Shown: positions 1-8,629 of the stretch, piece after piece
How positions within the stretch are numbered: the first letter of the stretch is position 1
Layout: each line of letters starts with the position of its first letter
Source of the DNA: DASQYE01 sp036389675
GTDB taxonomy: Bacteria; Acidobacteriota; Blastocatellia; Pyrinomonadales; Pyrinomonadaceae
Assembly (NCBI GenBank): GCA_036389675.1
Contig: DASVWI010000018.1
Span: forward strand, 65,246-129,245
Direction of reading: 5' to 3'
Length of the DNA stretch: 64,000 nucleotides
Translations under genes and position numbers: made by a program
The notes under the pieces: model-generated
What the model was told of the DNA's origin: nothing
Database searches by the model: none
The model's input: the letters and a program-made list of their open reading frames with translations, nothing else

Positions 1-887
1 CCCAGGTGAACGCGCACGCGCGAGCGCGAGCGAATGGGACGCGCCGCGCTTTTCAGCACGTCGAGTCGCACATCCATAATCTGGGTCGGGCGCAGCCTTT
101 CGACGGGCGCAAGCAACATCCCACGCTCTATTGCGCTCGCTTCAACGCCGCCCAGATTGACAGCCGTTCTCTGTCCAGCGTGCGCCCGCGCGACGCGCTG
201 GCCGTGAACCTGCACGCCGCGCACGCGCACGCGTGTGGCCGCGGGCAGCAGTTCCATCTCGTCGCCCTCGCTGATCTCTCCGGCGACGAGCGTGCCGGTC
301 ACGACAGCGCCGAAGCCGCGCATGGTAAAGGCCCTGTCGATGGGCAGGCGCGCGACAGTGCGGTCGGAGCGCGCCGGCACGCTACCGGCCACGTCGCGGA
401 GCGCGCCGCGCAAATCCTCTATCCCAGAGCCCGTGCGCGAGCTGACGGCGATGACGGGCGCGCCTTCAAGGAACGAGCCCGCGACCAGCTCTTCCGCCTC
501 GGCACGCACCAGTGCCAGCAGGTCTTCATCGACCATATCGGTTTTCGTGATGACGACGAGACCTGATTTGGTTTCGAGCAGGCGGCAGATGTCGAAGTGC
601 TCACGCGTCTGGGGCATGACGCCTTCGTCGGCGGCGATGACCAGCGCGACCAGATCAATGCCGTGCGCGCCCGCCAGCATGTTCTTGACGAAGCGCTCGT
701 GGCCCGGCACATCGACGAACCCCAGCGAGAGGCCGTCAAGCTCAAGCTCAGCGAAACCAAGATCAATCGTAATGCCGCGCCGCTTCTCTTCCGGCAGACG
801 ATCAGCATCCACGCCCGTCAAGGCTCTTACGAGCGAAGTCTTCCCGTGATCTATATGTCCGGCTGTGCCGACGATGATCGAATGCAT
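1..887 (-). CDS. selB: Selenocysteine-specific translation elongation factor SelB (partial)
   Basis: This is the N-terminal 295 codons of SelB, the GTPase that delivers selenocysteinyl-tRNA(Sec) to recoded UGA codons. The protein starts MHSIIVGTAGHIDHGKTS, which is the G1 P-loop. It is followed by DVPGHERFVKNM (G3) and TKTD (G4). Near the window edge the domain II motif RVHLG appears, as in SelB. The ATG is at 887 and the frame stays open to base 1, so the C-terminal winged-helix domains that bind SECIS RNA lie outside. It implies that the organism makes selenoproteins, with selA, selD and tRNA-Sec elsewhere. The gene reads in the same direction as its upstream neighbour and is separated from it by a GC-rich palindrome. 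Confidence 0.95.
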   Translation of the reverse strand, partial: MHSIIVGTAGHIDHGKTSLVRALTGVDADRLPEEKRRGITIDLGFAELELDGLSLGFVDVPGHERFVKNMLAGAHGIDLVALVIAADEGVMPQTREHFDICRLLETKSGLVVITKTDMVDEDLLALVRAEAEELVAGSFLEGAPVIAVSSRTGSGIEDLRGALRDVAGSVPARSDRTVARLPIDRAFTMRGFGAVVTGTLVAGEISEGDEMELLPAATRVRVRGVQVHGQRVARAHAGQRTAVNLGGVEASAIERGMLLAPVERLRPTQIMDVRLDVLKSAARPIRSRSRVRVHL

Positions 888-896
888 AAGAGGGAT

Positions 897-958
897 CAGG
901 GGTCAGGGCCGGGGGTCGGTAGAGGCAAGTTTTACTGACCCCTGACCCCCGGCCCCCT
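897..958. repeat. GC-rich palindromic intergenic repeat
   Basis: The short gap between selB and the VWFA gene is nearly all inverted repeat. A 12-bp arm at 906-917 (GGGCCGGGGGTC) is matched by its complement at 944-955, with about 26 bp between. The flanks carry further GGGTCAG-like motifs. The stop codon of the VWFA gene (957-959) lies at its edge. It may act as a terminator hairpin for that gene, but it resembles the short dispersed palindromes seen elsewhere in this window. Confidence 0.6.
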
Positions 959-3263
959 ATTTAGCTATCTCAAAATCAATCCATTGTGTCGCCGTGCGGT
1001 ATTTGTCTTGAGCGAGCATGTCTGTGACGACGACCTGTAGGACGTATTCACCGGGCGTCATGTCTGTGCCGAGTCGTAAGGCTCCGCCCGCGACGAGTCG
1101 TTTGAGGTCTGTTTGCCCGCTCGCATCGAACGGCTTCGGGTTGCCCTCGAAAATCGGCTGGCCGTCGCGGAACAGTCTCACCTGCGTCTGCAACTGCGGG
1201 CGCGGCGTGGCCTTGTCCACCTGCGCGTTGAAAATCAGGTAGTCGTATTGCAGCACCATCCCGCGCTTGAACAGGCGCATGGACGGCGTGGCCTGCGACT
1301 CGGCCTGCTCTGCCCCCGCCTCGCCCTCAGCGGGCGCTGTAGTCGCGGGCGTGCCTGCCGCGCCCGCCTGAACGCCTCCGCCCTGATTACTACTGCTCCG
1401 GGCCGCCGCCGCCGCATCCGATTCGACGCCGGTGACGATGATGCCGGAGAGCGTGAGACGACGCTTGTTGATGTCTGGAACTTCTATGAACTGACTGGCC
1501 GAGCCGACGCGCTCGGAGGTCGAGTCGCGCAGGGCCGCGCGCAGTTGATAAGCCCCGGCCTTTTTGACCGGCAGGGTGATGGTGTAAACGAAACCGTTTT
1601 TGAGGATACGCTCATAGGTCTTGCCGCGCACGCGCACAGTGTAGGTGTTGGTGATCTGGTCAACAATCGTTCCACTCTCGCCGTAGGTCAGGACGAGCAC
1701 ATCCAGCACAGCCTGCTGCCAGCCCTCTGCATCCTTTGTGAAGGTCACATCGCGCCCGTCTATGTGCAGCAGCGAGCGCACGAAAGAGCCCGTCTGCGCG
1801 TCGTTGCCGAAGAAGGAGGTGAGGCGCAGGTCAATGCCGTTGGAGTTGAAGGGCGAAGTGAGCGCCGCCGTCAGTTGTGCGACGCGCGTGCGCGGAACGG
1901 CGCGCGCTTCCTCATTCACGACTCCGTAGAAGCCGTTGCGCGTACGAACTCTCAGGCCCGCTCTCTTCACCTTGACCGAGATATTGTGAAAGCGGCGGCT
2001 ACCGGTCTTGGCATCAAAGGTCGCCTCGTCCGGGCGATAGCCGATCAGGTAATAACCCTTCTGGTCGTCCAACACCTGACGCATGCCCTTGCTCAGATCG
2101 TTGGTATTACGTATGTAGAACCCGCCCGTTTGCCTTGAGAGATACGCCGGCCCCTCCTGCGACTGTATGAAGCTGTCGCGGCGGTCGGCCACCGCCGACC
2201 GCACCTCTTCCTCGTTGAGGTCTGCGGTATTGTCCTCCGCCGTCAGGCCCAGTGTGGGCAAGCCGCGCGGGTCCATCGAGTAGATGACGACCGACGCGCG
2301 ATTAGCCAGATCGATCAGACGCCGCAGAGCTTCAAGGACGCGGTCGTTGTCGCCCGCTCCACGAGTGCCGCCGTCCGGTCTGTTCAACGTGGGGGCCGTC
2401 ACGGTGTTGAATATCTTGAAGCCATCGGTGAGCAGGAGGACGGATTTGCGACCGGGCAGCTCTTTGAGGCCGCGTATGATGTAGTTGAGCGCGCCGAGCG
2501 TGCCGACGGTGAAAATCTCTTCGCGGAACTGATCTCCCTCTCGATTAGGGTTCATGCCGCCCGGATTGCTCTGCTTTTGAGCATCGGTCGTAGCCGAATC
2601 ATTCCTGCTCGGCTCACTGCCGATGGGCGCAAATGAGCCGACTCCCGCACGCCCCATCGGATTCCAGCGCATACGCTCAATGGCAGCATTGAGTTGACGT
2701 TTATCCGAAGTGAACTGCTGCAATGCGCCCATGCCGCTCCCGGTGCGGATAATGGCGACGAGGTCGGTCGGCTGCATCTGCTCGTCGACGAACCTTTTCA
2801 GCGCACGCCGGACATAATAGATGCTCTCGAAAGAGAGGCCGAGGTCGTCCACGACGAGCGCGATGGTGCGGCGCACCTGTTCTGGACGCAGCCGCACGGG
2901 AGGGACAGGCGGCCCTGTCTTATCCCTCGCGGTCGCGCTCGGGTTAGCCGTCGTTGTAGTCGCCGTCACGTTCGAGACGTAGGAGAAGTTGGTGATCTTC
3001 TGCGGGCGCTTGTCTTCGAAAATCTCAAAATCTTCCGGGCCGAGGTCTGTCACCTGCATGCCCTTCTGATCAGTCACCACGGCATCAACCTGCACCAGAT
3101 TAGAGGTGATACGCACGACCTCGTCTTCTTCGCGGGTCGTCCCCTGCGTGGGCTGCTGCGAATTAGCTTGAGAGGATACGGGCGTTCCGGTCGGGCTCTG
3201 CCCGATGATAGACCCAAAGAGAGAGAGCACAAGCACAATGGTGAGCGAGGATCGTTTGTACAT
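957..3263 (-). CDS. Secreted VWFA-related domain protein
   Basis: This 768-residue protein has an N-terminal signal peptide (MYKRSSLTIVLVLSLFGSIIG). Next come a Gln/Thr-rich linker, a segment of the form VQVDAVVTDQKG...DLGPEDFEIFED, and a von Willebrand A-like domain from about residue 125 (RRTIALVVDDLGLSFES). The layout matches the 'VWFA-related Acidobacterial domain' family, which is expanded in Acidobacteriota and has no firm biochemical role. The metal-site loop reads VVDDLGLSFES rather than a classical DxSxS, so metal binding is uncertain. The C-terminal third looks like beta-sandwich repeats. An AGGAG ribosome site precedes the ATG. It is likely exported and involved in adhesion or protein binding. 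Confidence 0.85.
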   Translation of the reverse strand: MYKRSSLTIVLVLSLFGSIIGQSPTGTPVSSQANSQQPTQGTTREEDEVVRITSNLVQVDAVVTDQKGMQVTDLGPEDFEIFEDKRPQKITNFSYVSNVTATTTTANPSATARDKTGPPVPPVRLRPEQVRRTIALVVDDLGLSFESIYYVRRALKRFVDEQMQPTDLVAIIRTGSGMGALQQFTSDKRQLNAAIERMRWNPMGRAGVGSFAPIGSEPSRNDSATTDAQKQSNPGGMNPNREGDQFREEIFTVGTLGALNYIIRGLKELPGRKSVLLLTDGFKIFNTVTAPTLNRPDGGTRGAGDNDRVLEALRRLIDLANRASVVIYSMDPRGLPTLGLTAEDNTADLNEEEVRSAVADRRDSFIQSQEGPAYLSRQTGGFYIRNTNDLSKGMRQVLDDQKGYYLIGYRPDEATFDAKTGSRRFHNISVKVKRAGLRVRTRNGFYGVVNEEARAVPRTRVAQLTAALTSPFNSNGIDLRLTSFFGNDAQTGSFVRSLLHIDGRDVTFTKDAEGWQQAVLDVLVLTYGESGTIVDQITNTYTVRVRGKTYERILKNGFVYTITLPVKKAGAYQLRAALRDSTSERVGSASQFIEVPDINKRRLTLSGIIVTGVESDAAAAARSSSNQGGGVQAGAAGTPATTAPAEGEAGAEQAESQATPSMRLFKRGMVLQYDYLIFNAQVDKATPRPQLQTQVRLFRDGQPIFEGNPKPFDASGQTDLKRLVAGGALRLGTDMTPGEYVLQVVVTDMLAQDKYRTATQWIDFEIAK

Positions 3264-3416
3264 TATATCAACTCCTGTCAGGGTCGGCCCTTGGCCGACG
3301 GGTTTCGCCGGATCAAGCCTGCGCGCGAAAGTCTTTCAAGTCGAAGCCGCTGGATTTTCATCAACGATTATGAGAAGCTGCCCTTCATCGAAAACTTTCC
3401 GAGGAGAGAATAAATA

Positions 3417-3890
3417 ATGCCAGAGCAAGCGAAAAAAGGCGATACGGCGCAGGTTCATTATACAGGACGGCTCACGGACGGTCAGGTCTTCGATTCCTCC
3501 GAAGGCGGCGACCCCCTGGAGTTCGAGATCGGCGCGGGCCGCGTCATCGCGGGCTTTGACGAAGGCGTCGAGGGGATGAGCGAGGGCGACAAGAAGCGAA
3601 TCGAGATCGAAGCCGACGACGCCTACGGTCATCGCATAGAGGCTCTCGTGCAACAGATCGCGCGCGAAGGTCTCAACCTTGAGAACGAGCCCGAAGTCGG
3701 CATGCAGCTCGCCCTGCAACTGCCCGACGGCAACGAGATACCCGTCACCATCACGGAAGTGACGGGCGATTCGATCACTCTGGACGCCAATCATCCGCTT
3801 GCCGGTCAAAAGCTCATCTTCGATGTCGAGCTCGTGAACTTAAAGCATGGGGAAACGCCTGAGGCCGCGCCGGAATCAAGCGAGCCGTAA
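3417..3890 (+). CDS. FKBP-type peptidyl-prolyl isomerase, SlyD-like
   Basis: This 157-residue cytosolic prolyl isomerase/chaperone opens with the FKBP signature (VHYTGRLTDGQVFDSSEGG, then PLEFEIGAGRVIAGFDEGVEGM). The insert-in-flap chaperone domain follows (DDAYGHRIEALVQQI...), and it closes with the second FKBP half (HPLAGQKLIFDVELV). This order is that of SlyD. The metal-binding His/Cys-rich tail of E. coli SlyD is missing; the end is a short acidic tail. GAGGAG lies just before the ATG at 3417. It is transcribed away from the VWFA gene across a 150-bp gap that must hold the divergent promoters. Confidence 0.9.
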   Translation: MPEQAKKGDTAQVHYTGRLTDGQVFDSSEGGDPLEFEIGAGRVIAGFDEGVEGMSEGDKKRIEIEADDAYGHRIEALVQQIAREGLNLENEPEVGMQLALQLPDGNEIPVTITEVTGDSITLDANHPLAGQKLIFDVELVNLKHGETPEAAPESSEP

Positions 3891-3949
3891 GCGGGAGCTG
3901 AGGCGCAGGCGCTCTGTTACGCTCGTGCCCGCTCTCTACGCTCTTCGGC

Positions 3950-4438
3950 TCAGTCGTCATCATCATCATCCGGCCCTACGCCGAAGTAACGCATCCATCC
4001 ATTCATCTCTCCGGCGGCCACATCAGGGTCGGCATCCCTCTCATGCTCGTCCGGGCCGCCCGCCAGAGCATCATCCATGCGCCGCCGAAACTCGCCCGCG
4101 CGCAGCACACGTGCCCCGCAACGCCGCACATAATCCGCCAGCGCTCTGTCCGACGTAACGACCATCAGCTTGCGCCTCTCGCGCGCGTCTTCGACCATCG
4201 CTTTAATACGCTCGTCCGCGTTCGAGCCTCGCTCGGAATAGAAGACGCGCACGCCCCTGTAGCTCGACCCATCGGCGAAGTGTTTTTCGGGCACGCCGTC
4301 AAAGACCACCCCGACCCGCACACCCTTCACACGGGCAAAGCGCGCCACCTCATCGAGAAGCCGCCGACGCGCCCCGGCCTTGTCCCTGTGCCAACCCACA
4401 CGCTGCGCCATCACATTATTGCCGTCCACCAGATACAT
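3950..4438 (-). CDS. NYN-domain RNA-binding/nuclease protein, YacP-like
   Basis: This 162-residue PIN-like protein begins MYLVDGNNVMA, the N-terminal acidic motif of YacP/DUF901 NYN nucleases. Further conserved acidic sites appear as GVVFDG, SNADERI and VTSDRALADYV, which together would make a metal-dependent ribonuclease centre. The B. subtilis relative (Rae1/YacP) cleaves mRNA on ribosomes. The protein ends in a run of six aspartates. It lies downstream of nth in the same direction, separated by a palindromic repeat whose left arm ends a few bases from this start codon. Confidence 0.8.
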   Translation of the reverse strand: MYLVDGNNVMAQRVGWHRDKAGARRRLLDEVARFARVKGVRVGVVFDGVPEKHFADGSSYRGVRVFYSERGSNADERIKAMVEDARERRKLMVVTSDRALADYVRRCGARVLRAGEFRRRMDDALAGGPDEHERDADPDVAAGEMNGWMRYFGVGPDDDDDD

Positions 4439-4440
4439 AT

Positions 4441-4537
4441 ATTTTGGATTTTAGATTCTGGATTGGCGAGCGACGAAAGCCGAGCGGCTGAATTCCAAAG
4501 TTCAGGATTGCTGACGCGTTAATCTAAAATCCGAAAT
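4441..4537. repeat. Palindromic repeat whose right arm encodes the nth stop codon
   Basis: A 17-bp arm at 4441-4457 (ATTTTGGATTTTAGATT) is repeated in inverted orientation at 4521-4537 with one mismatch. The stop codon of endonuclease III (4524-4526) and its last residues (HFGF) lie within the right arm. The NYN gene starts right beside the left arm. The element therefore fills the whole gap between the two genes. A mobile palindrome of MITE or REP type is a reasonable guess; no transposase is nearby. Confidence 0.65.
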
Positions 4538-5240
4538 GCTCATGCCCGTAGTCGCAGTATTCCACAATCGGGCAGCGCTCGCAGAGCGGGTCGCGTGGGC
4601 GGCACAGTGCGCGCCCGTGGCGAATCAGGTTGACGTGGAAAGAATAGAATTTCCCGCGGGGTACGAGGCGGTTCATGATCTCGTGCGCGCGACGGTCGGT
4701 GGACTTCTGCGGTATCAGGCCGACGCGGCGAAGGATGCGAAAGATGTGCGTGTCGAGCGGGAAGACCTCTTTGCGGCAGGCGAAAAGCAGAGTGCAGGCG
4801 ACGGTCTTTGGGCCAATGCCGCGAAACTGTGAAAGATAGTGCGTGGCATCTTCCGCCGAAAGCTCCTGCAGGAAGGAGAGGTCGAGCGTGCCGTGCTCTT
4901 CCTTTATCTGGCGAAGGATGCTCTTGATGACCGCCGCCTTCTGGTTAGCCAGTCCGCCGGAGCGTATGCAGTCGGCGATGGTGCGCTCGCGTGCGCGCAG
5001 AGCTTGCTCCCAGCTTGGGAAACGCTTTTTCAAGGCCGCGAAGGTGCGGTGGCTGTTCACGTCGCTCGTCGCCTGCGAAAGGATGATCTGGATGAGCATG
5101 TCAAGGGGGTCTGAGGCGCGCAGGTTCTCGGGCACGCCGTAGGCCCGCTCCAGATTCTGGATGATGTAGTGCAGCGGCTTTTCCACGCCCGCCGCTTCCC
5201 ACTGCGTGTGTGCCGCCTTACGCGGCGAGAACGCGCTCAT
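4524..5240 (-). CDS. nth: Endonuclease III, DNA glycosylase/AP lyase
   Basis: This 238-residue base-excision repair enzyme removes oxidised pyrimidines. The helix-hairpin-helix and catalytic region reads RGIGPKTVACTLLF, with the catalytic Lys, followed by PLDTHIFRI, with the catalytic Asp. The 4Fe-4S cluster is intact as CRPRDPLCERCPIVEYC (spacing C-x6-C-x2-C-x5-C). The N-terminus is slightly longer than E. coli Nth (211 aa). Its start overlaps the 3' end of bshA by 23 bp, so the two are probably co-transcribed. The last codons are formed by a palindromic repeat. Confidence 0.93.
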   Translation of the reverse strand: MSAFSPRKAAHTQWEAAGVEKPLHYIIQNLERAYGVPENLRASDPLDMLIQIILSQATSDVNSHRTFAALKKRFPSWEQALRARERTIADCIRSGGLANQKAAVIKSILRQIKEEHGTLDLSFLQELSAEDATHYLSQFRGIGPKTVACTLLFACRKEVFPLDTHIFRILRRVGLIPQKSTDRRAHEIMNRLVPRGKFYSFHVNLIRHGRALCRPRDPLCERCPIVEYCDYGHEHFGF

Positions 5241-6342
5241 AAAATTCTATGTACTGCGGAATGACAAGGTCTGTGCTGTAGCGCGAGACGGCTGAAGCGC
5301 GCGCACGTGCCCCCATCTCGCTGCGTAGATCATTATCGGAGAGCAGGCGCGCGGCATCAAAGCTCATCTTTTCGACATCGCCCATCTCGCTCAGGCAGCC
5401 TGTCTCGCCGTCCGTGATGACTTCGGGTATGCCGCCGACGCGCGAGGCGATGACCGGAACTTCGCACGCCATCGCTTCCAGCGCCGCGAGCCCGAATGAT
5501 TCCTGCTCCGAAGGCAACAGCAGCACGTCCGACGCCGAGAGATAATCAACGATCTTCGGCTGCTTGCCGACGAAAGAGCAGTGTTCGTAGACGCCAAGGC
5601 AGCGCGCGCGATGCTCGGCGCTCAGGCGCTCGCTTCCATCGCCGACCATCACCAGCCGCGTGCGGACGTTTCTTTCCAGCACGCGCGCCAGTATCTCCAC
5701 GCAATCGACAGGACGCTTGACCGGTCGAAAATTCGAGACGTGAACCAGAAGCGGCACGCCGTCCGGTGAAAGCTCCGCGCGAAGGTCGGGCATAGCGTGT
5801 CTCTGATAATCTTTGGCGCAGATAAAGTTGGGAATGACGGCGATGTTATCGAATTGAAAAGTCTCGGCTGTAGCCTGCTTCAGATAATGAGAGATGGCGG
5901 TTACCCCGTCCGACTGCACTATGCCGTAGCGCGTAATCGGCAGGTAAGAGCGATCAGCGCCGACGAGCGTAATGTCCGTGCCGTGCAGGGTCGTGATGAC
6001 GGGCAGGCGGCGACGCGGTTGTAGAGACTCCCTCGCCAGTATGGCGCTGATCGAATGCGGGATGGCGTAGTGTACGTGCAGCAGGTCTAAGTTTTCCGTC
6101 TCGGCCACGGTCGCCATCTTGGTCGCCAGCGCGAGCGTGTAGGGCTGATGCTCGAAGAGAGGATAGGACATCATCTCGACCTCGTGGAAACGGACGCGCT
6201 CGTTCAATTCAGTCAGTCGCGTCGGCAGGGCCGAGGCGATGAAATGAACGGTGTGGCCGCGCGCCGCCAGTTCTTTCCCCAGCTCTGAACCGACGATGCC
6301 GCTGCCGCCATAGGTCGGATAGACGGTGATGCCGATATTCAT
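5218..6342 (-). CDS. bshA: N-acetyl-alpha-D-glucosaminyl L-malate synthase BshA
   Basis: This 374-residue GT4-family glycosyltransferase carries out the first step of bacillithiol synthesis, joining UDP-GlcNAc and L-malate. Diagnostic N-terminal motifs are ITVYPTYGGSGIVGSELG and HVHYAIPHS. The C-terminal Rossmann domain has the nucleotide-sugar motif LLPSEQESFGLAALEAMAC. Its length fits BshA. The deacetylase partner bshB1 is 3.5 kb upstream in the same orientation but with several genes between, so the pathway is loosely clustered and not one operon. It overlaps nth. The leader contains two inverted repeats. Confidence 0.93.
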   Translation of the reverse strand: MNIGITVYPTYGGSGIVGSELGKELAARGHTVHFIASALPTRLTELNERVRFHEVEMMSYPLFEHQPYTLALATKMATVAETENLDLLHVHYAIPHSISAILARESLQPRRRLPVITTLHGTDITLVGADRSYLPITRYGIVQSDGVTAISHYLKQATAETFQFDNIAVIPNFICAKDYQRHAMPDLRAELSPDGVPLLVHVSNFRPVKRPVDCVEILARVLERNVRTRLVMVGDGSERLSAEHRARCLGVYEHCSFVGKQPKIVDYLSASDVLLLPSEQESFGLAALEAMACEVPVIASRVGGIPEVITDGETGCLSEMGDVEKMSFDAARLLSDNDLRSEMGARARASAVSRYSTDLVIPQYIEFYERVLAA

Positions 6343-6354
6343 AAAAGCAGTAAA

Positions 6355-6428
6355 CAGAATACAGGACTCGGAACACAGAATAAAAGGGCGCGCGCTTTAT
6401 TCTATGTTCTGAGCCCTGTATTTGGAAT
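6355..6428. repeat. Palindromic repeat in the bshA leader
   Basis: The left arm (6355-6384, containing AATACAGGACTCGGAACA) is inverted at 6396-6428 (containing TGTTCTGAGCCCTGTATT) with few mismatches around a GC-rich centre (AGGGCGCGCGC). It ends 13 bp upstream of the bshA start and would put a long hairpin into its leader. It resembles the other short dispersed palindromes of this window and has no coding capacity. Confidence 0.55.
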
Positions 6429-6441
6429 CCTGCTTTAAATA

Positions 6442-6481
6442 GCAAGAAAGCAGGCGACCCTCGCAATCGCCTGCTTCTTGC
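6442..6481 (-). promoter_or_regulatory. 15-bp stem-loop in the bshA leader
   Basis: GCAAGAAAGCAGGCGA at 6442-6457 pairs with TCGCCTGCTTCTTGC at 6467-6481 with one bulged A and a 9-nt loop. On the minus strand it would sit about 100 nt upstream of the bshA ATG. It could be an attenuator or a terminator for transcription entering from the right. I do not recognise a known riboswitch. The rest of the 437-bp gap between bshA and nfu holds the neighbouring palindrome and the nfu promoter. Confidence 0.4.
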
Positions 6482-6692
6482 CTCAACTTGTCTCACCTGT
6501 AAAGGGGGGTCAAGCGAGGGACAGAGTATAGACCCACTTTCTGTTTTTGGCAATAGTTCTTTTTATTAAATAAGATCCATTTTTCCAGCGCCCGGACAGA
6601 TGGGCCGTGGAAAGCCCAATCGCTGCCGCCATAACCGTTTATTCTTGAGTTTCAGGCGTCTGCGGCAGCCTGCGTTGACGCGGGAAACAGGG

Positions 6693-6698
6693 TATAAT
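6693..6698 (+). promoter_or_regulatory. Candidate -10 box for the nfu gene
   Basis: A perfect TATAAT preceded by GGG stands 82 bp before the nfu start. The nearest TTGACG lies only 12 bp upstream, too close for a standard -35 element, so recognition would depend on the -10 box or another -35. Confidence 0.3.
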
Positions 6699-6779
6699 AG
6701 CTGGCAGTTAACAATTTTACATTTGCCGGTTACGCTCCCGCTGTTGCGCGCCGACCGGCGAACGACTGGAGATCGTAGA

Positions 6780-7340
6780 ATGCCCAAGATAAGTGATATT
6801 GAAGAGACCCCTAATCCGAACGCCGTAAAATTTATTCTCAGAGAGCCGATCAGTAATGGAACGGCCCACTCTTTTCCTTCCGCGGAAACAGCCGCAGGCG
6901 ACCCGCTGGCAAAAGCCCTGTTTGACGTGGGCCACGTCGTTTCGGTCTTTTACATGGACAGGATGATAACGGTCGAGAAGGACGAGGAGGGCGACTGGGA
7001 TGACCTGCTGCCGACGCTCGCCGTGCCGATTCGCGCTGCCGAATCGACCGCCTCGACTGGCATGGCGGCAGCAGCGGCGGTCGGCGGCCCGCTCGCGGCT
7101 GTCATGAGCGACGACCCGCGACTGCTCAGAATCAACGAGATACTGGACGAGAAGGTGCGCCCGGCGCTGGCCGGCGACGGCGGCTGGCTGGAAGTTATGA
7201 GCCTTAAGGATCACACGCTGACGATCAAGTATCAGGGGGCTTGCGGCAGTTGCCCCAGCTCGCTTTCAGGCACGTTGATGGCTATAGAGGGAATGCTCAA
7301 GCAAGAGGTTGACCCTGAGATGGAAGTCGTAGCCCTTTAA
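6780..7340 (+). CDS. Nfu/NifU-type iron-sulfur scaffold protein
   Basis: This 186-residue protein has two domains. The N-terminal Nfu domain begins IEETPNPNAVKFIL (residues 6-95). A C-terminal NifU domain (about 115-186) has the cluster-ligating GACGSCPSS motif (CxxC). It builds or carries Fe-S clusters for transfer to apo-enzymes. The ATG at 6780 is chosen over an upstream in-frame start because GGAG stands 7 bases before it and the conserved domain starts right after. A strong terminator follows 22 bp past the stop, so it is monocistronic. Confidence 0.92.
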   Translation: MPKISDIEETPNPNAVKFILREPISNGTAHSFPSAETAAGDPLAKALFDVGHVVSVFYMDRMITVEKDEEGDWDDLLPTLAVPIRAAESTASTGMAAAAAVGGPLAAVMSDDPRLLRINEILDEKVRPALAGDGGWLEVMSLKDHTLTIKYQGACGSCPSSLSGTLMAIEGMLKQEVDPEMEVVAL

Positions 7341-7361
7341 CCCTGCAATCCGATCTAACCT

Positions 7362-7403
7362 GAAGGCGGCGCGCTTCGTTCAAGCGAAGCGCGCCGCCTT
7401 CTT
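7362..7403 (+). terminator. Rho-independent terminator after nfu
   Basis: A perfect 17-bp inverted repeat (arms 7362-7378 and 7385-7401, GAAGGCGGCGCGCTTCG and complement) closes a 6-nt loop (TTCAAG). It lies just downstream of the nfu stop codon. The T tract behind it is short (TTCTT). Confidence 0.85.
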
Positions 7404-7575
7404 CCATGCCCGGTACTGGCGAAACGGTTGGGCCAACTCCGGGCCTGTGGCTTCCCTTCTCCTGTTAGCGCTTTAAATTCTGGAACCGCGTGGGGTCGCG
7501 AGCGTGTCAGGGTTTGGCTAGTCCATCATCAATGAAGCGCTTTCGACGAAAGCGCCGCAGAAGGCGGAGGGGCGA

Positions 7576-8613
7576 ATGGCATCTCAAGCTCGGTTTGGCG
7601 CGGCTGCGCTCTGTTTGATCGCATGCGTCATCATGGCCCGTGCCCAATCTTCAAACGGCGCGAGCCCGAAGGCTCAACCTCAACTGTCAGCCCCGGACCG
7701 CATACGCCTCGCAGAGGCTTTCAGGATCGGCGAAAAGCTTGGAGACAAAATCTGGAAGGGATGGAGCCGCGCCCCGTTCGCTGTCCTGCTGGTCACGCCC
7801 GAATACGAATTCCTCATCCGCCACCCAAAGCCGTCGGAAGATTTCACACGCGCGGGCTACGACGGGCTTCTGAAAAGCGACCTCTATTTTCGCAAGCGCG
7901 TCTTTCAGCCCAATCTGCTGGCGACCTTTCCCGCCGTGAACGGGATTTCAACTATCGTGGTGGGCCAGGCAGCCAACACCGATGCCAGGACTTCCACGCC
8001 GTGGGTCGTCACGCTGCTCCATGAGCATTTCCACCAGTTGCAGGATTCCGAGCCCGGCTTCTATTCGGAGGTCAACGCTCTGAATCTCTCTCGCGGCGAT
8101 CAAACGGGGATGTGGATGCTCAATTACGCTTTCCCTTACGAGAAGGAAGAGATCGTCAGGCAGTTCTACGTTCTGGGCCGTGCGCTTGCGGAAGCGCTTC
8201 AGCCCGCACCGGCAGAGCAGTTTGCGACGAGGCTGCGCGCCTACCTCGAAGCCAGAAGCCGTTTCAAAGCGATGCTCGCCGCCGACGACTATAACTACTT
8301 CTCCTTCCAGTTATGGAAGGAAGGGGTCGCCCGCTATACCGAATATCGAATCGCAAGGCTGGCGGCGGCAGGGTATAAGCCCGGCAGGGAATTCAGAGCG
8401 CTCAAGGACTTCAACACGTTCTCACAGACAGCCGATTCTATTCTGACCAGAATAAATTCGGAACTGTCCGTGCCCTCGCTCGAACGCCAGCGCCGCGTAG
8501 CTTTTTATGCGGTCGGCGCAGCCGAAGCCCTCCTGCTCGACCGGGCCAACCCCGGCTGGCAGCGGGATTACTTCAGGGAAAAGTTTTTCCTTGAGAGATT
8601 CTTCCGTCCCTGA
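7576..8613 (+). CDS. Putative secreted zinc metallopeptidase (HExxH)
   Basis: This 345-residue protein has a signal peptide (MASQARFGAAALCLIACVIMARAQ). A zinc-binding motif HEHFH lies at residues 149-153 within VVTLLHEHFHQLQ. About 95 residues on, KEGVARYTEY (Glu249) could supply the third zinc ligand and would make it gluzincin-like. I do not recognise a named family. The assignment as a peptidase rests on the motif and its spacing. It stands alone between the nfu terminator and a palindromic repeat that begins 16 bp after its stop. Confidence 0.6.
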   Translation: MASQARFGAAALCLIACVIMARAQSSNGASPKAQPQLSAPDRIRLAEAFRIGEKLGDKIWKGWSRAPFAVLLVTPEYEFLIRHPKPSEDFTRAGYDGLLKSDLYFRKRVFQPNLLATFPAVNGISTIVVGQAANTDARTSTPWVVTLLHEHFHQLQDSEPGFYSEVNALNLSRGDQTGMWMLNYAFPYEKEEIVRQFYVLGRALAEALQPAPAEQFATRLRAYLEARSRFKAMLAADDYNYFSFQLWKEGVARYTEYRIARLAAAGYKPGREFRALKDFNTFSQTADSILTRINSELSVPSLERQRRVAFYAVGAAEALLLDRANPGWQRDYFREKFFLERFFRP

Positions 8614-8629
8614 TTACAGGAACGAAAAT

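Noticed and set aside
419..808. Minus-strand ORF of 129 codons overlapping the selB region
   Set aside because: It is a shifted-frame shadow of selB; composition is Ser/Arg/Trp-rich and the selB frame has all GTPase motifs.
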